NCBI GenBank assembly: GCA_009924185.1
Contig: RFSC01000002.1
Span: forward strand, 1 to 38,574
DNA: 38,574 nucleotides
DNA from: Actinomycetota bacterium
Lineage (GTDB): Bacteria > Actinomycetota > Actinomycetes > Nanopelagicales > Nanopelagicaceae
Reading direction: 5' to 3'
Each line of letters opens with the position of its first letter. The first letter of the stretch is position 1. The notes beneath the pieces are model-generated. The model searched no databases and was not told where the DNA came from. It saw nothing but the letters and a program-made list of their open reading frames with translations. Shown here in pieces: positions 1-8,799 of the stretch. A program made the position numbers and the translations under genes.

Positions 1-311
1 ACCATAACCGAGCGGTAATTCATAGAAGAGTTAAAGGGGCTGCGCGCTGAAACAATGCCGTCAACTAAGGTAACTGTGGCACAGATTTGAGCACCTGCTT
101 TTAGGGCCATAAACATCCGTGATCCGGTTGAACCATGCAGAAGGATTCGATCTCCATCTCTGCCGTAAGCGACTGGGATGACCATCGGTTCTTTAGTGTC
201 GGGATCGTTAAAACCAATATGTGCCACTAATCCCTCATCCAGAATTGAATAAATCTCAGATTTATCCATAACTTGTCGGTTTGGCTTGCGACCTAACTCC
301 CGGTTGGACAT
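1..311 (-). CDS. Pyridoxamine 5'-phosphate oxidase-like (FMN-binding split barrel) protein, C-terminus truncated by window edge
   Basis: Own translation of the minus strand from ATG at 309-311: MSNRELGRKPNRQVMDKSEIYSILDEGLVAHIGFNDPDTKEPMVIPVAYGRDGDRILLHGSTGSRMFMALKAGAQICATVTLVDGIVSARSPFNSSMNYRSVM..; typical PPOX/NimA-like pattern. Not in the ORF track because it runs off the edge. Confidence 0.8.
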   Translation of the reverse strand, partial: MSNRELGRKPNRQVMDKSEIYSILDEGLVAHIGFNDPDTKEPMVIPVAYGRDGDRILLHGSTGSRMFMALKAGAQICATVTLVDGIVSARSPFNSSMNYRSVM

Positions 312-351
312 AGAAATCAGCCTATCTCGTTCTCAAGCTACCAAACACAAA

Positions 352-1191
352 CTAGTTGAAAACCACGGTTCGATTTCCGACGATAAAGATTTTATCTTCG
401 GCGTACAGACGTACCGCTTTAGCCAAAACTCTTCTTTCGATATCGCGACCAATTGCAATTAACTGCTCGGGGGTCGAGGCATGAGTTACATGAGCAACAT
501 CTTGTTCGATGATTGGGCCTTCATCTAAGTCAGAGGTAACAAAGTGAGCGGTTGCTCCGATGATCTTTACTCCTTTGGCGTGTGCTTGGTGATAGGGCTT
601 TGCACCTTTAAAGCCAGGTAGGAAAGAGTGATGAATATTGATTATCTGGTTAGCGTTTTGTTGGCAAAACTCTGCGGAGAGAATCTGCATATATCTTGCT
701 AGTACAACAAAATCAATAGCTTCAGATTTAATCAACTTGTTTAAATCCGCTTCAGCTTCCGTTTTGGTGCTTTCAGATACTGGAATGTGAACAAATCTTG
801 TGTTGTGAGATTCGACTAAGCTCTTTAAATCCTCGCGATTACTTACGACTAATGGAATCTCAATCGGAAGTTCGCCAAGTTCAAACAAATAAAGCAAATC
901 TCTTAAGCAATGGCTTTCCTTAGTGACCATAACTAGTGCCCGTTTAGGTACTGAGTTGTCTCGAATTGATAAGCGGGGTTCAAACTGAGAGAGACCTTCA
1001 CCCAAAACCTTTTGTGCTTGTGCCAGAGTGGAGTTGGTTTCAAAACGGGTGCGCATTACAAAGGTATTTGTTACTGGATCTGTGAACTGTTGATTTTCGA
1101 TGATATTGCCACCAGCGGCCAAAACAGAGCTGGTCATGGCATGGACGATGCCGGGTTTATCTACACACTGCAGCGATGCGATTAAATCCAC
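352..1191 (-). CDS. purU: Formyltetrahydrofolate deformylase
   Basis: 279 aa; N-terminal ACT-like domain (CVDKPGIVHAMTSSVLAAGGNIIENQQFTDP) and formyltransferase domain (INIHHSFLPGFKGAKPYHQAHAKGVKIIGATAHFVTSDLDEGPIIEQDV). Confidence 0.96.
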   Translation of the reverse strand: MDLIASLQCVDKPGIVHAMTSSVLAAGGNIIENQQFTDPVTNTFVMRTRFETNSTLAQAQKVLGEGLSQFEPRLSIRDNSVPKRALVMVTKESHCLRDLLYLFELGELPIEIPLVVSNREDLKSLVESHNTRFVHIPVSESTKTEAEADLNKLIKSEAIDFVVLARYMQILSAEFCQQNANQIINIHHSFLPGFKGAKPYHQAHAKGVKIIGATAHFVTSDLDEGPIIEQDVAHVTHASTPEQLIAIGRDIERRVLAKAVRLYAEDKIFIVGNRTVVFN

Positions 1192-1220
1192 CGCTGCAGT
1201 CTAACTTCTTGAGCTAAGGG

Positions 1221-3323
1221 TTAGTGATTAATTTGGAAACGCTTTAACGCACGAGGGGCCCACCAGTTCCATTCCCCGAACAAACGCATGAGGGCGGGAA
1301 CCAAGAAGGCGCGAATCAAAGTCGCATCAAGCAGAATCGCAAAGGCAACGCCAAAGCCCATCATCTTGATTGAGGTAACGCCGCTGATAATGAAAGCGGC
1401 AAAGACCACAGCCAGAATAAATGCAGCCGCGGTAATGATGCGGGCTGATTTTTGAAGCCCGTAAGCCACTGATTCAACATTTGATTTACCAGCATCATGC
1501 TCCTCTTTAATTCGCGAGAGCAGGAATACTTCGTAATCCATGGATAAACCAAAAGCAACAACTGCGACTATCACTATTGTGCTGGTATCCAAGGTGCCGG
1601 TGTTTATGAAATCTCCAACCAAGAAGGTGAAGTTTCCATCAATAAAGATCCAGGTCAGCACTCCCATCGTCGCTGCCAAGGATGCGACGTTCAAAATAAT
1701 GGCCTTGATTGGCAAAAGAATCGAACCGGTGAACAAGAAAAGCAGTAGTAAGACTGTGACGATAATCCATCCCGCTACCAAAGGAAGAGTTTCAGCGATT
1801 GCACCTTGGGTATCCGCATAATCGGCAGCAACACCGCCGACTAGGGTTCCGCTTGGAGCTTCAAGATCTCTTATCTTGTGAATCAAATCTTCAGCCTCTG
1901 GAGTTCTTGGAGGCATTGAGTGGATCGCAACTAGACGCACACTCTCGCCAACGGTTTCCGGGGTTCCAACTCGGATAACTCCAGGTACTTGCGACAAACT
2001 TTGTGAATAAGCAGAGATCTCTGCGGTTTGATTGGCGCCGGTTGGGAAAACAATCTCTATTGGATTGCTTTCCTGCCCCGGAAATTCGGTAGCAATAAAG
2101 TCAGATGCGATGTAGGCCCGATCATCCTTTGGCAAAACCGAACTGTCGACCTGACTGAATTTAATGTTTGCAATTGGGGCAATTAGCAAGAAGAGCACCA
2201 ATGATGAAGCTGTAACAACGGTTATAGGTCGCTTCATAACAAAGCGAGCGAGCTGAGACCATCTGCCATCCTCTTTTGGTTTGATGCCACCTTTGCGAAC
2301 CACTCCTTTATCAACCTTCTTACCGATTAAAGCAAGAATGGCAGGTAGTGGGATTAAGGCGCCAACAACCGCAAGTGCAACTACAACTGCGCCTGCGTAT
2401 CCCATTGATTTCAAGAAGTTTTGTGGAAAGAAGGTCAGTGAAATCAAGGTAAGAACTACGGTCAATCCCGAGTAGAAAACGGTTTTTCCTGCGGTGCGCA
2501 AGGTATTAACAATCGCGTCCTCATTGGAAAGTCCTTTTTGGAGCTCTTCTCGGAAACGATTTACCACCAATAAGGCGTAGTCAATTCCTAAACCAAGGCC
2601 TAATCCTGTTGTTAAGTTCAGAGCAAAAACACTTACATCAGTTACAAAGGTCAATAAGTAAAGGGCAAAAAAGGTACCAAGTATTGCGGTGATGCCAACA
2701 ACGAGTGGCATGGCTGATGCTGCCATCGCACCAAATACCAAGATTAGAAGTAGGAAGGTAAGTGGAATTGAAATAGCCTCAGATAACTTTAAATCATCTT
2801 GGATTCTTCCATTGATAGCGTTTGCAAAAACTGCGCCACCCGATGCAAAGATCTCAACATCGCCCTTTGGGCCATCGTATTTATCTTGGAAATATCCACC
2901 GGCTTTATCAATTTCAGTGAAGTCGGTAGATTTCAAATAAACAAATATGAAGGCTGATGTTCCATCTTTGCTCTTCAGAGATGGCGCTCCACCAGCTGAC
3001 CAGTATGAAATTACGCTTTCTACGCTGGATTCATTTCTTACTTCAGATTCGATTTGTTGGGCTTGAGCCACAACCGCTGGGTCATCAACTGACTTTTCTT
3101 TTGCATCAACCACGAGAACGACCGCTGGATCCTTGACTTTGAAGGTGTCCTCTAGGTACTCCCAAACCTTTACTGAATCGCTGCCGGGATCTGAGTAGCC
3201 GCCTGAATCAAAGCGGCTAAATACCTGGGAGCCAATGGCGCCGGCCAAGATAGTTACCAAGACAAATACGGAGAGAACCGCTTTTTTTCGTTGCGCAACG
3301 AAATGGCCCAGACTTTCAAACAT
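1221..3323 (-). CDS. MMPL/RND-superfamily transporter
   Basis: 700 aa, two repeats of TM bundles; GLGLGIDYALLVVNRFREEL and FGLSMDYEVFLLSRIKEEHDAG motifs typical of MmpL proteins. Confidence 0.95.
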   Translation of the reverse strand: MFESLGHFVAQRKKAVLSVFVLVTILAGAIGSQVFSRFDSGGYSDPGSDSVKVWEYLEDTFKVKDPAVVLVVDAKEKSVDDPAVVAQAQQIESEVRNESSVESVISYWSAGGAPSLKSKDGTSAFIFVYLKSTDFTEIDKAGGYFQDKYDGPKGDVEIFASGGAVFANAINGRIQDDLKLSEAISIPLTFLLLILVFGAMAASAMPLVVGITAILGTFFALYLLTFVTDVSVFALNLTTGLGLGLGIDYALLVVNRFREELQKGLSNEDAIVNTLRTAGKTVFYSGLTVVLTLISLTFFPQNFLKSMGYAGAVVVALAVVGALIPLPAILALIGKKVDKGVVRKGGIKPKEDGRWSQLARFVMKRPITVVTASSLVLFLLIAPIANIKFSQVDSSVLPKDDRAYIASDFIATEFPGQESNPIEIVFPTGANQTAEISAYSQSLSQVPGVIRVGTPETVGESVRLVAIHSMPPRTPEAEDLIHKIRDLEAPSGTLVGGVAADYADTQGAIAETLPLVAGWIIVTVLLLLFLFTGSILLPIKAIILNVASLAATMGVLTWIFIDGNFTFLVGDFINTGTLDTSTIVIVAVVAFGLSMDYEVFLLSRIKEEHDAGKSNVESVAYGLQKSARIITAAAFILAVVFAAFIISGVTSIKMMGFGVAFAILLDATLIRAFLVPALMRLFGEWNWWAPRALKRFQINH

Positions 3324-3345
3324 TGTTACCCCTTCAAATATCTAT

Positions 3346-3382
3346 ACAGTGTTCAGATTATGCGCGCCAATTTGAACAATGT
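3346..3382. promoter_or_regulatory. Palindromic operator candidate for the adjacent TetR regulator
   Basis: Inverted repeat ACAGTGTTCAGATT (3346-3359) / AATTTGAACAATGT (3369-3382), 12 of 14 positions symmetric, between divergent mmpL and tetR. Confidence 0.7.
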
Positions 3383-3385
3383 CAA
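3357..3385 (-). promoter_or_regulatory. Sigma-A-type promoter for the mmpL gene
   Basis: Minus strand TTGACA (3380-3385), 17-nt spacer, CATAAT (3357-3362). Confidence 0.6.
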
Positions 3386-3400
3386 GTTCTAGAGCATTAT
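3372..3400 (+). promoter_or_regulatory. Promoter candidate for tetR, possibly giving a leaderless transcript
   Basis: TTGAAC (3372-3377), 17-nt spacer, CATTAT (3395-3400), ATG at 3407. Confidence 0.45.
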
Positions 3401-3406
3401 TCTCAT

Positions 3407-4003
3407 ATGGCGCAAAAGGCACTCCTCAAGAGCTCCTATCATCATGGAGATTTGGAGACGGCGCTCGTTAAAGCCGCCATTTCATTGGTTCGTAAATATG
3501 GAGCTGATCACCTTTCTCTTCGCGCTGTATCTGCCGAAGTTGGAGTGAGCCCAAGTGCTGCCTATCACTATTTTCAGGATAAAGATTCTCTAGTTTCCGC
3601 TGTTGGAGAATTTTTGTTTGATCAGTTGGGTGAAAAGCAAGAGTTAGCTATTTCAAAGGTACGAAGCACTGGCGCTAAGGGTGCGCGAGAACGATTTGAA
3701 GCTATGGGCGATGCTTACTTTAAATGGGCACTATCAGAGCCAAATCTCTATCGACTGATTTTTGGAGGCTTCTGTGAACTACCTGATAGCCATAATGACA
3801 GTAAGGCCTGGCAGTTGCTGGAAAAAGGATTGGATGATTTGGTTCAAGCAGGATTGATAACTTCTGCCAATCGAGTCGGCGGTGAGGTATTGGTTTGGTC
3901 AGCGGTGCACGGTGCGAGCTCTCTTGTAATTGAAGGTTTGATGCCAAAAGAGTCATTCCCTATCGTGATAAAGGGTGTTCAAAGATCGTTAGGGATGAAA
4001 TGA
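3407..4003 (+). CDS. TetR/AcrR family transcriptional regulator (start revised from 3323 to 3407)
   Basis: HTH LSLRAVSAEVGVSPSAAYHYFQDKDSLV; ATG 3407 (MAQKALLKSSYHHGDLE) fits family N-termini. The track start at 3323 would place the operator and promoters inside the CDS. Confidence 0.9.
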   Translation: MAQKALLKSSYHHGDLETALVKAAISLVRKYGADHLSLRAVSAEVGVSPSAAYHYFQDKDSLVSAVGEFLFDQLGEKQELAISKVRSTGAKGARERFEAMGDAYFKWALSEPNLYRLIFGGFCELPDSHNDSKAWQLLEKGLDDLVQAGLITSANRVGGEVLVWSAVHGASSLVIEGLMPKESFPIVIKGVQRSLGMK

Positions 4004-4107
4004 GCGAGTTTTTGCCGAACATAACATCTGATGAAATCGATGTTGAACCAGACAATGTTCGCGATGATGAAATCAAAGGGGATAAGCCCCCACATCACGG
4101 CGGTTAG
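4000..4107 (+). CDS. Small acidic protein, 35 aa, ending PPHHGG
   Basis: ATGA overlap with the tetR stop; SD-like AGGGA just upstream; translation MSEFLPNITSDEIDVEPDNVRDDEIKGDKPPHHGG*. Below the ORF-track length cutoff. Confidence 0.6.
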   Translation: MSEFLPNITSDEIDVEPDNVRDDEIKGDKPPHHGG

Positions 4108-4316
4108 TCGCTAGAAGAGCTCTTGCTCTCACTCTTGCTACTTGCAGAATCGGTTTTATAAAAGCCAGATCCTTTAAAGACAATTCCAACATTTGAGTAA
4201 ATCTTGCGCACATCCTTGCCGCATTCTGGACATACCGAAATAGGCGCATCTGTGAAGGATTGCACTACCTCGAAGGCATGCTCACAGGCGTTACATTGGT
4301 ATTGATAGGTAGGCAC
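4104..4316 (-). CDS. FmdB-family zinc-ribbon protein
   Basis: MPTYQYQCNACEHAFEVVQSFTDAPISVCPECGKDVRKIYSNVGIVFKGSGFYKTDS: two CxxC knuckles and the FmdB signature. Confidence 0.95.
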   Translation of the reverse strand: MPTYQYQCNACEHAFEVVQSFTDAPISVCPECGKDVRKIYSNVGIVFKGSGFYKTDSASSKSESKSSSSD

Positions 4317-4384
4317 GGGCGTAATCTAAGGGATGAGTAACGGGCCGCGCTAATTGAGGCGGGCTAACTAGAACGGGGCCGGTC

Positions 4385-6169
4385 GTGATTTTCGATGTAG
4401 CTAACACAGCGCTATCTGTGTTGGTAGCCGGCTGTTTAATCTCTCTGGCTTTCCTGTTGCCAGAACGAGATGGGTTTTTGCAAAAATCAGCAGAGAAGAC
4501 TCAACGATTCCTATTTTTGTTTTCTGGATTATGGATACTCGCTGCATTTGGAAATTTGATATCAACATTAGCTAACATTTTTGAGAGCAACTTCGCAGAT
4601 GTATTGAGCGGCAATATTTTGCGCTCCTTTGTCACTCAAGTGACTCTAGGCAAGTTGTTGGCTTATCAAGTTATTGTTGCAATCTTTGTCTTTATTTTGT
4701 CCAAGAGAGTCCGTAAAAATGGAGGCGCTTTCTGGTTATTAGTTTTGGCGCTAAGCGGATCGCTTGCCCCGATTTTCCAGAGTCACTCGAGTTCACAGGG
4801 AAGTCATGGATTGGCGATTGGTTCTCTGGTAATCCATGTTTTGGCGCTGTCATTTTGGTTGGGATCAGTTTTTGCATTGCAGCTCATGACGCAAAGTGAC
4901 AAGGAGCTAGCCTTCAAGAGAGTCTCAACTATCGCGTTGTGGTCATCAATTGCAGTAGTAGGCAGTGGCGTTACAAATGCTTGGACTAGATTGCGACTGT
5001 CTCAAGATTGGTTCACCTCATATGGCGCATTGGTTGCAACCAAGATTGTTTTGACAGTTGTAGTTTTGCTTGTTGCCAATCAGATGAGAAGAAAGATTTC
5101 AGTATCTCGATTATTGCCGCTGGAATTGACCCTGATATCTCTGATTTTGGGGATTGGTGCGGTGCTAAACCGCTTTACTCCTGAAGAGACTGGAGCTGTC
5201 GAGTTCGACAAGGTACGTGAGCTGGTCGGAATGCCAATGCCTGAAGCCCCAACCCTTTCAAGAGTCCTTTTTGAGTATGAAGCCAAGGGGTTGATATTGG
5301 GTCTCTTAATATTTGCTACTGCGCTATATATCCGTGGCGTTGTTGCATTAGCCCGACGTGGCGATAAATGGCCAGTAGGTAGAACTATCTCTTTTGCTAT
5401 CGGAATCTCACTACTTGACTACGCCACTAGCGGTGGTGTTGGTTTGTATGCACATTTCTCATTTCAGTATCACATGATCGCTCACATGATTCTGAGCATG
5501 ATTGCTCCAATCGCAATTGTTCTTAGTGCACCAATTACTTTAGCTTTACGCACCCTTCCGATTGGAAGAGAGAAAGGTGAGCGCGGGCTACGCGGGGCGT
5601 TGCTCGCCGCTTTAGGTTCTAGAGCTACTGGAATTTGGACCCATCCCATCGTTGCCTTAGCAATTTTTGATGGATCCTTGTTTGCACTTTATTTCACGCC
5701 ACTTTTTGGTGAATTAATGAGTGGACATTTCGGCCACATGATTATGGATCTACATTTCATCGCCGCAGGTCTTCTGTTCTTCCATGTAATTGTAGGAATC
5801 GATCCAAACCCAAGGAAGGTTCATCACTTGGTGCGCATGGTTATGTTGCTTGCGGCCATGAGTATTCACGCCTTTTTCTCTGTAGCTTTGATGTCGGCAA
5901 ACAACTTGATTGATGGTGGGTATTACCAATTACTAGAGCGACCCTGGGCAACTGATTTGTTGAGTGATCAGAAATCCGGCGCTGCAATTGGTTGGGCAAT
6001 GGGAGAGATTCCAATTGTGGTGGCCCTAATTGCCACATTCATTCAGTGGATGCGCAGCGATGCCCGGGAGGCAAAGCGTGCTGACCGGCGTTCCAAGGTT
6101 GATTTAGCGGAGTACAACGCCTATCTCGAGCAACTGGCTGCCCGAGATGAGAAAGAGAATCCAAAGTAG
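4385..6169 (+). CDS. CopD-domain / CtaG (caa3-type) fusion: cytochrome c oxidase assembly / copper membrane protein
   Basis: 594 aa multi-TM; N-terminal CopD-like half, C-terminal CtaG-like half (FSFQYHMIAHMILSMIAPIAIVLSAPITLALR, GHFGHMIMDLHFIAAGLLFFHVIVGIDPNPRK). Confidence 0.88.
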   Translation: MIFDVANTALSVLVAGCLISLAFLLPERDGFLQKSAEKTQRFLFLFSGLWILAAFGNLISTLANIFESNFADVLSGNILRSFVTQVTLGKLLAYQVIVAIFVFILSKRVRKNGGAFWLLVLALSGSLAPIFQSHSSSQGSHGLAIGSLVIHVLALSFWLGSVFALQLMTQSDKELAFKRVSTIALWSSIAVVGSGVTNAWTRLRLSQDWFTSYGALVATKIVLTVVVLLVANQMRRKISVSRLLPLELTLISLILGIGAVLNRFTPEETGAVEFDKVRELVGMPMPEAPTLSRVLFEYEAKGLILGLLIFATALYIRGVVALARRGDKWPVGRTISFAIGISLLDYATSGGVGLYAHFSFQYHMIAHMILSMIAPIAIVLSAPITLALRTLPIGREKGERGLRGALLAALGSRATGIWTHPIVALAIFDGSLFALYFTPLFGELMSGHFGHMIMDLHFIAAGLLFFHVIVGIDPNPRKVHHLVRMVMLLAAMSIHAFFSVALMSANNLIDGGYYQLLERPWATDLLSDQKSGAAIGWAMGEIPIVVALIATFIQWMRSDAREAKRADRRSKVDLAEYNAYLEQLAARDEKENPK

Positions 6170-7328
6170 TATTGCCGGCATGGAAACGCTCTTTTCATTG
6201 CCTGATGAGTACCAAGCGCTAAGAGATAGCGTTAGATCTCTAGCTGACAAAAAGATTCAACCATTTGCTCATGATGTTGATGCGCAGGCTCGGTTTCCAC
6301 AAGAAGCATTTGATGCCCTGCAAGCTGCTGGATTAGCGGCTGCGCATGTGCCAACTCAGTATGGTGGCGAGGGTGCTGATGCACTTGGCGTGGTCATCAT
6401 TATTGAAGAGGTCGCGAGAGTTTGTGCTTCTTCCTCTTTGATTCCTGCAGTAAATAAGTTGGGATCAGTTCCATTAATGCTTGGTGGAAATGAAGAGCAG
6501 AAGAAGAGATGGCTTACACCTTTGGCGCAAGGAAAAGGTTTTTCTTACTGCCTCTCAGAGTCAGAGGCAGGTTCAGATGCCGCCGGGATGAAGACCCGCG
6601 CGGTTCGCAAAGGTGATGGTTGGGTATTAAATGGCAGCAAAAAGTGGATTTCACATGCCGGATTCTCTGAGTACTACACAGTATTGGCATCTACTGATCC
6701 AGAAAAAGGATCAAAAGGAATTACCGCCTTTGTAGTTGAAAAGAGTGATCCTGGTGTTTCATTTGGCGCTCACGAAAAGAAGATGGGCTTTAAGGGATCT
6801 CCAACTCGAGAGGTTTACTTCGACAATGTAGAGCTGGGTGATGATCGTTGTATCAGTGAAGTTGGTGCCGGTTTTGGATTAGCGATGAAAACATTGGATC
6901 ACACCAGAATCACCATCGCAGCTCAGGCATTGGGAATTGCACAAGGTGCTTTTGAAGTTGCCACTAAATATGCTCATGAGAGAAAACAGTTTGGTAAGTC
7001 AATCTTTGATTTCCAAGCGGTTCAATTTATGTTGGCAGATATGGCTATGGAGATCGCAGCGGCCCGTCAATTAACTTACGCCGCAGCCAGCAAGAGTGAG
7101 TCTCTGACCGATGACTTAACCTTCTTTTCAGCCGCCTCCAAATGCTATGCAACCGATGTCGCTATGAAGGTAACTACTGACGCGGTTCAGGTGCTAGGTG
7201 GCTATGGCTATGTGAGTGATTATCCGGTTGAGCGAATGATGCGTGATGCCAAGTTAACTCAAATTTACGAAGGTACCAATCAGATCCAAAGATTGGTAAT
7301 GGCTCGCAACCTCAACTCTGTGCTGTAA
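6147..7328 (+). CDS. Acyl-CoA dehydrogenase (start may be 6180)
   Basis: YCLSESEAGSDAAGMKTRAVRKGDGWVLNGSKKWISHAG, ALGIAQGAFEVATKYAHERKQFGKSIFDFQAVQF, YEGTNQIQRLVMARNL. Confidence 0.96.
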   Translation: MRKRIQSSIAGMETLFSLPDEYQALRDSVRSLADKKIQPFAHDVDAQARFPQEAFDALQAAGLAAAHVPTQYGGEGADALGVVIIIEEVARVCASSSLIPAVNKLGSVPLMLGGNEEQKKRWLTPLAQGKGFSYCLSESEAGSDAAGMKTRAVRKGDGWVLNGSKKWISHAGFSEYYTVLASTDPEKGSKGITAFVVEKSDPGVSFGAHEKKMGFKGSPTREVYFDNVELGDDRCISEVGAGFGLAMKTLDHTRITIAAQALGIAQGAFEVATKYAHERKQFGKSIFDFQAVQFMLADMAMEIAAARQLTYAAASKSESLTDDLTFFSAASKCYATDVAMKVTTDAVQVLGGYGYVSDYPVERMMRDAKLTQIYEGTNQIQRLVMARNLNSVL

Positions 7329-7833
7329 ATCGAACCAGTATCTCTGCAGTAGCTGCAGCATTTACCTTTTGATCGTGTGGTTCATGAGGAACCTCTTCAC
7401 TAGATAGCTCACCGGGATAGACCAAAGCCACCCGCCAAGCCTTTGTTCGAGCTAAAGCGCGGTCATACGATCCGCCACCTTGTCCTAAACGATTTCCATT
7501 TCTATCAATGTGCAGCGCAGGCATGATTACAACATCAATCTCTCCGTTGAAAACCGTGCCATCACTGGTATGCCACTCCAAATCCTTATCCTCCAACATA
7601 TGTGGAGTTAGTACGGTCTTGCCAAGCCGCTGCAACTCTTGATTAAGTACTTTGGTATCTGGCTCAAAACCATAAGAAACATAAGTGGCAACCACCTGTG
7701 CCTGAGAAATTTCTTGGGTGGCCAAAAGATGTTGCCAGTCACTTTCCACCACTAAAAACTCTCTTTCGGCACGAAACCTTTTTCGCATCTCAGCTTTGAT
7801 GCGTTTAACCTCTTTTTTAGCGGTGATATCCAC
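7312..7833 (-). CDS. 5-formyltetrahydrofolate cyclo-ligase family protein
   Basis: DVVIMPALHIDRNGNRLGQGGGSYDRALAR matches the 5-FTHF cyclo-ligase motif. Confidence 0.93.
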   Translation of the reverse strand: MDITAKKEVKRIKAEMRKRFRAEREFLVVESDWQHLLATQEISQAQVVATYVSYGFEPDTKVLNQELQRLGKTVLTPHMLEDKDLEWHTSDGTVFNGEIDVVIMPALHIDRNGNRLGQGGGSYDRALARTKAWRVALVYPGELSSEEVPHEPHDQKVNAAATAEILVRFTAQS

Positions 7834-7866
7834 GGGAATAGCGTAGGTTCAAAGTAAGGTGGCGGC

Positions 7867-8790
7867 GTGAGCGAAACGATAAAACTCTCAGAGTTCGCCA
7901 ATGAATTGTTGGCGCTGGCAAAACCTCTTGCGGCATTTGATATGCCATTGATGGATGCACATGGCGCCACTTTGGCGGTTGATGTAACTGCAAATAACAG
8001 AACCCTTATGAAATCCGGCTCCAGAATTCGCTCAACTCAAATTGGATTAGCGGCCTCTGCAGGTCTAGATCATCTGCCGACCCGACCACAGCCGCGAGTA
8101 GTTGTTATCTCAGCCGGCGCAGATTTAGTTGAACCAGGATCCCCGTTGCGAGATAGGGAAGATGAGTATGAAACCAACTCCTGGCTTCTGACCACCGCAG
8201 TTAAGGAAGCAGGGGCGGTGGGTTATCGAGTGCACACGATTCCTGAAACAGCGGAACAGTTAAAAGATGTTGTCGAAGATCAATTAGTGCGTGCTGATCT
8301 AGTTGTGATCTGCGGAGAGAGCCATGATGATTCTTTTGCATTGATTTACTCGGTCTTGCAACAACTTGGTCAGGTTCGAGAGCTCACCCCGCTCATCAAA
8401 GGAACCGGCAAACATGCCTTTGGAAGTATTGGTCCTGACCGCACGCCGGTGGTAGTTCTGCCAGGTGATCCAATTTATGCCTACATATCTACCGAACTTT
8501 TTGTCCGCCCGATGATTCGCAGCATGTTGGGGTTGTATGACATTCATCGCCCGGTGATCAAAGCAAAATTAAAAAATGATGTAGTGGGCGAGATGGGCAA
8601 AACCTCGTTTGTGCGTGCGGTCTTATCTGATGAAGGTAGTGGCATGAGATCGGTTTCTGCTCTGGACAACCAAGAGGATCTCGTAACGCTCTCCGATGCG
8701 ACCGGATTGATAGTAGTTCCAGATTCGGTGTCAGCGTTAAGTAGTGGTGCCGAGGTTGAGGTATTGCTTCTGGAACGGCGCTTTAACTAA
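7867..8790 (+). CDS. Degenerate MoeA / gephyrin-like (Glp-like) protein
   Basis: 307 aa; MoeA-like N-terminus and core (PRVVVISAGADLVEPGSPLRDREDEYETNSWLL, VVVLPGDPIYAYISTELFVRPMIRSMLG), but missing the ~100-aa domain II region and canonical TSGGVSxGDxD, MKPGKP and PGNPVSA motifs. Confidence 0.85.
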   Translation: MSETIKLSEFANELLALAKPLAAFDMPLMDAHGATLAVDVTANNRTLMKSGSRIRSTQIGLAASAGLDHLPTRPQPRVVVISAGADLVEPGSPLRDREDEYETNSWLLTTAVKEAGAVGYRVHTIPETAEQLKDVVEDQLVRADLVVICGESHDDSFALIYSVLQQLGQVRELTPLIKGTGKHAFGSIGPDRTPVVVLPGDPIYAYISTELFVRPMIRSMLGLYDIHRPVIKAKLKNDVVGEMGKTSFVRAVLSDEGSGMRSVSALDNQEDLVTLSDATGLIVVPDSVSALSSGAEVEVLLLERRFN

Positions 8791-8799
8791 GCAATCTCT

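Noticed and set aside
4078-4091. GGGG-ATAAG-CCCC hairpin in the small ORF as an fmdB terminator (minus strand, followed by TTTGATTT)
   Set aside because: Four-pair stem only; plausible but too weak to list as a terminator.
7867-8790. Annotating this gene as a normal molybdopterin molybdotransferase moeA
   Set aside because: Active-site motifs and domain II are missing, so enzymatic assignment is not supported.
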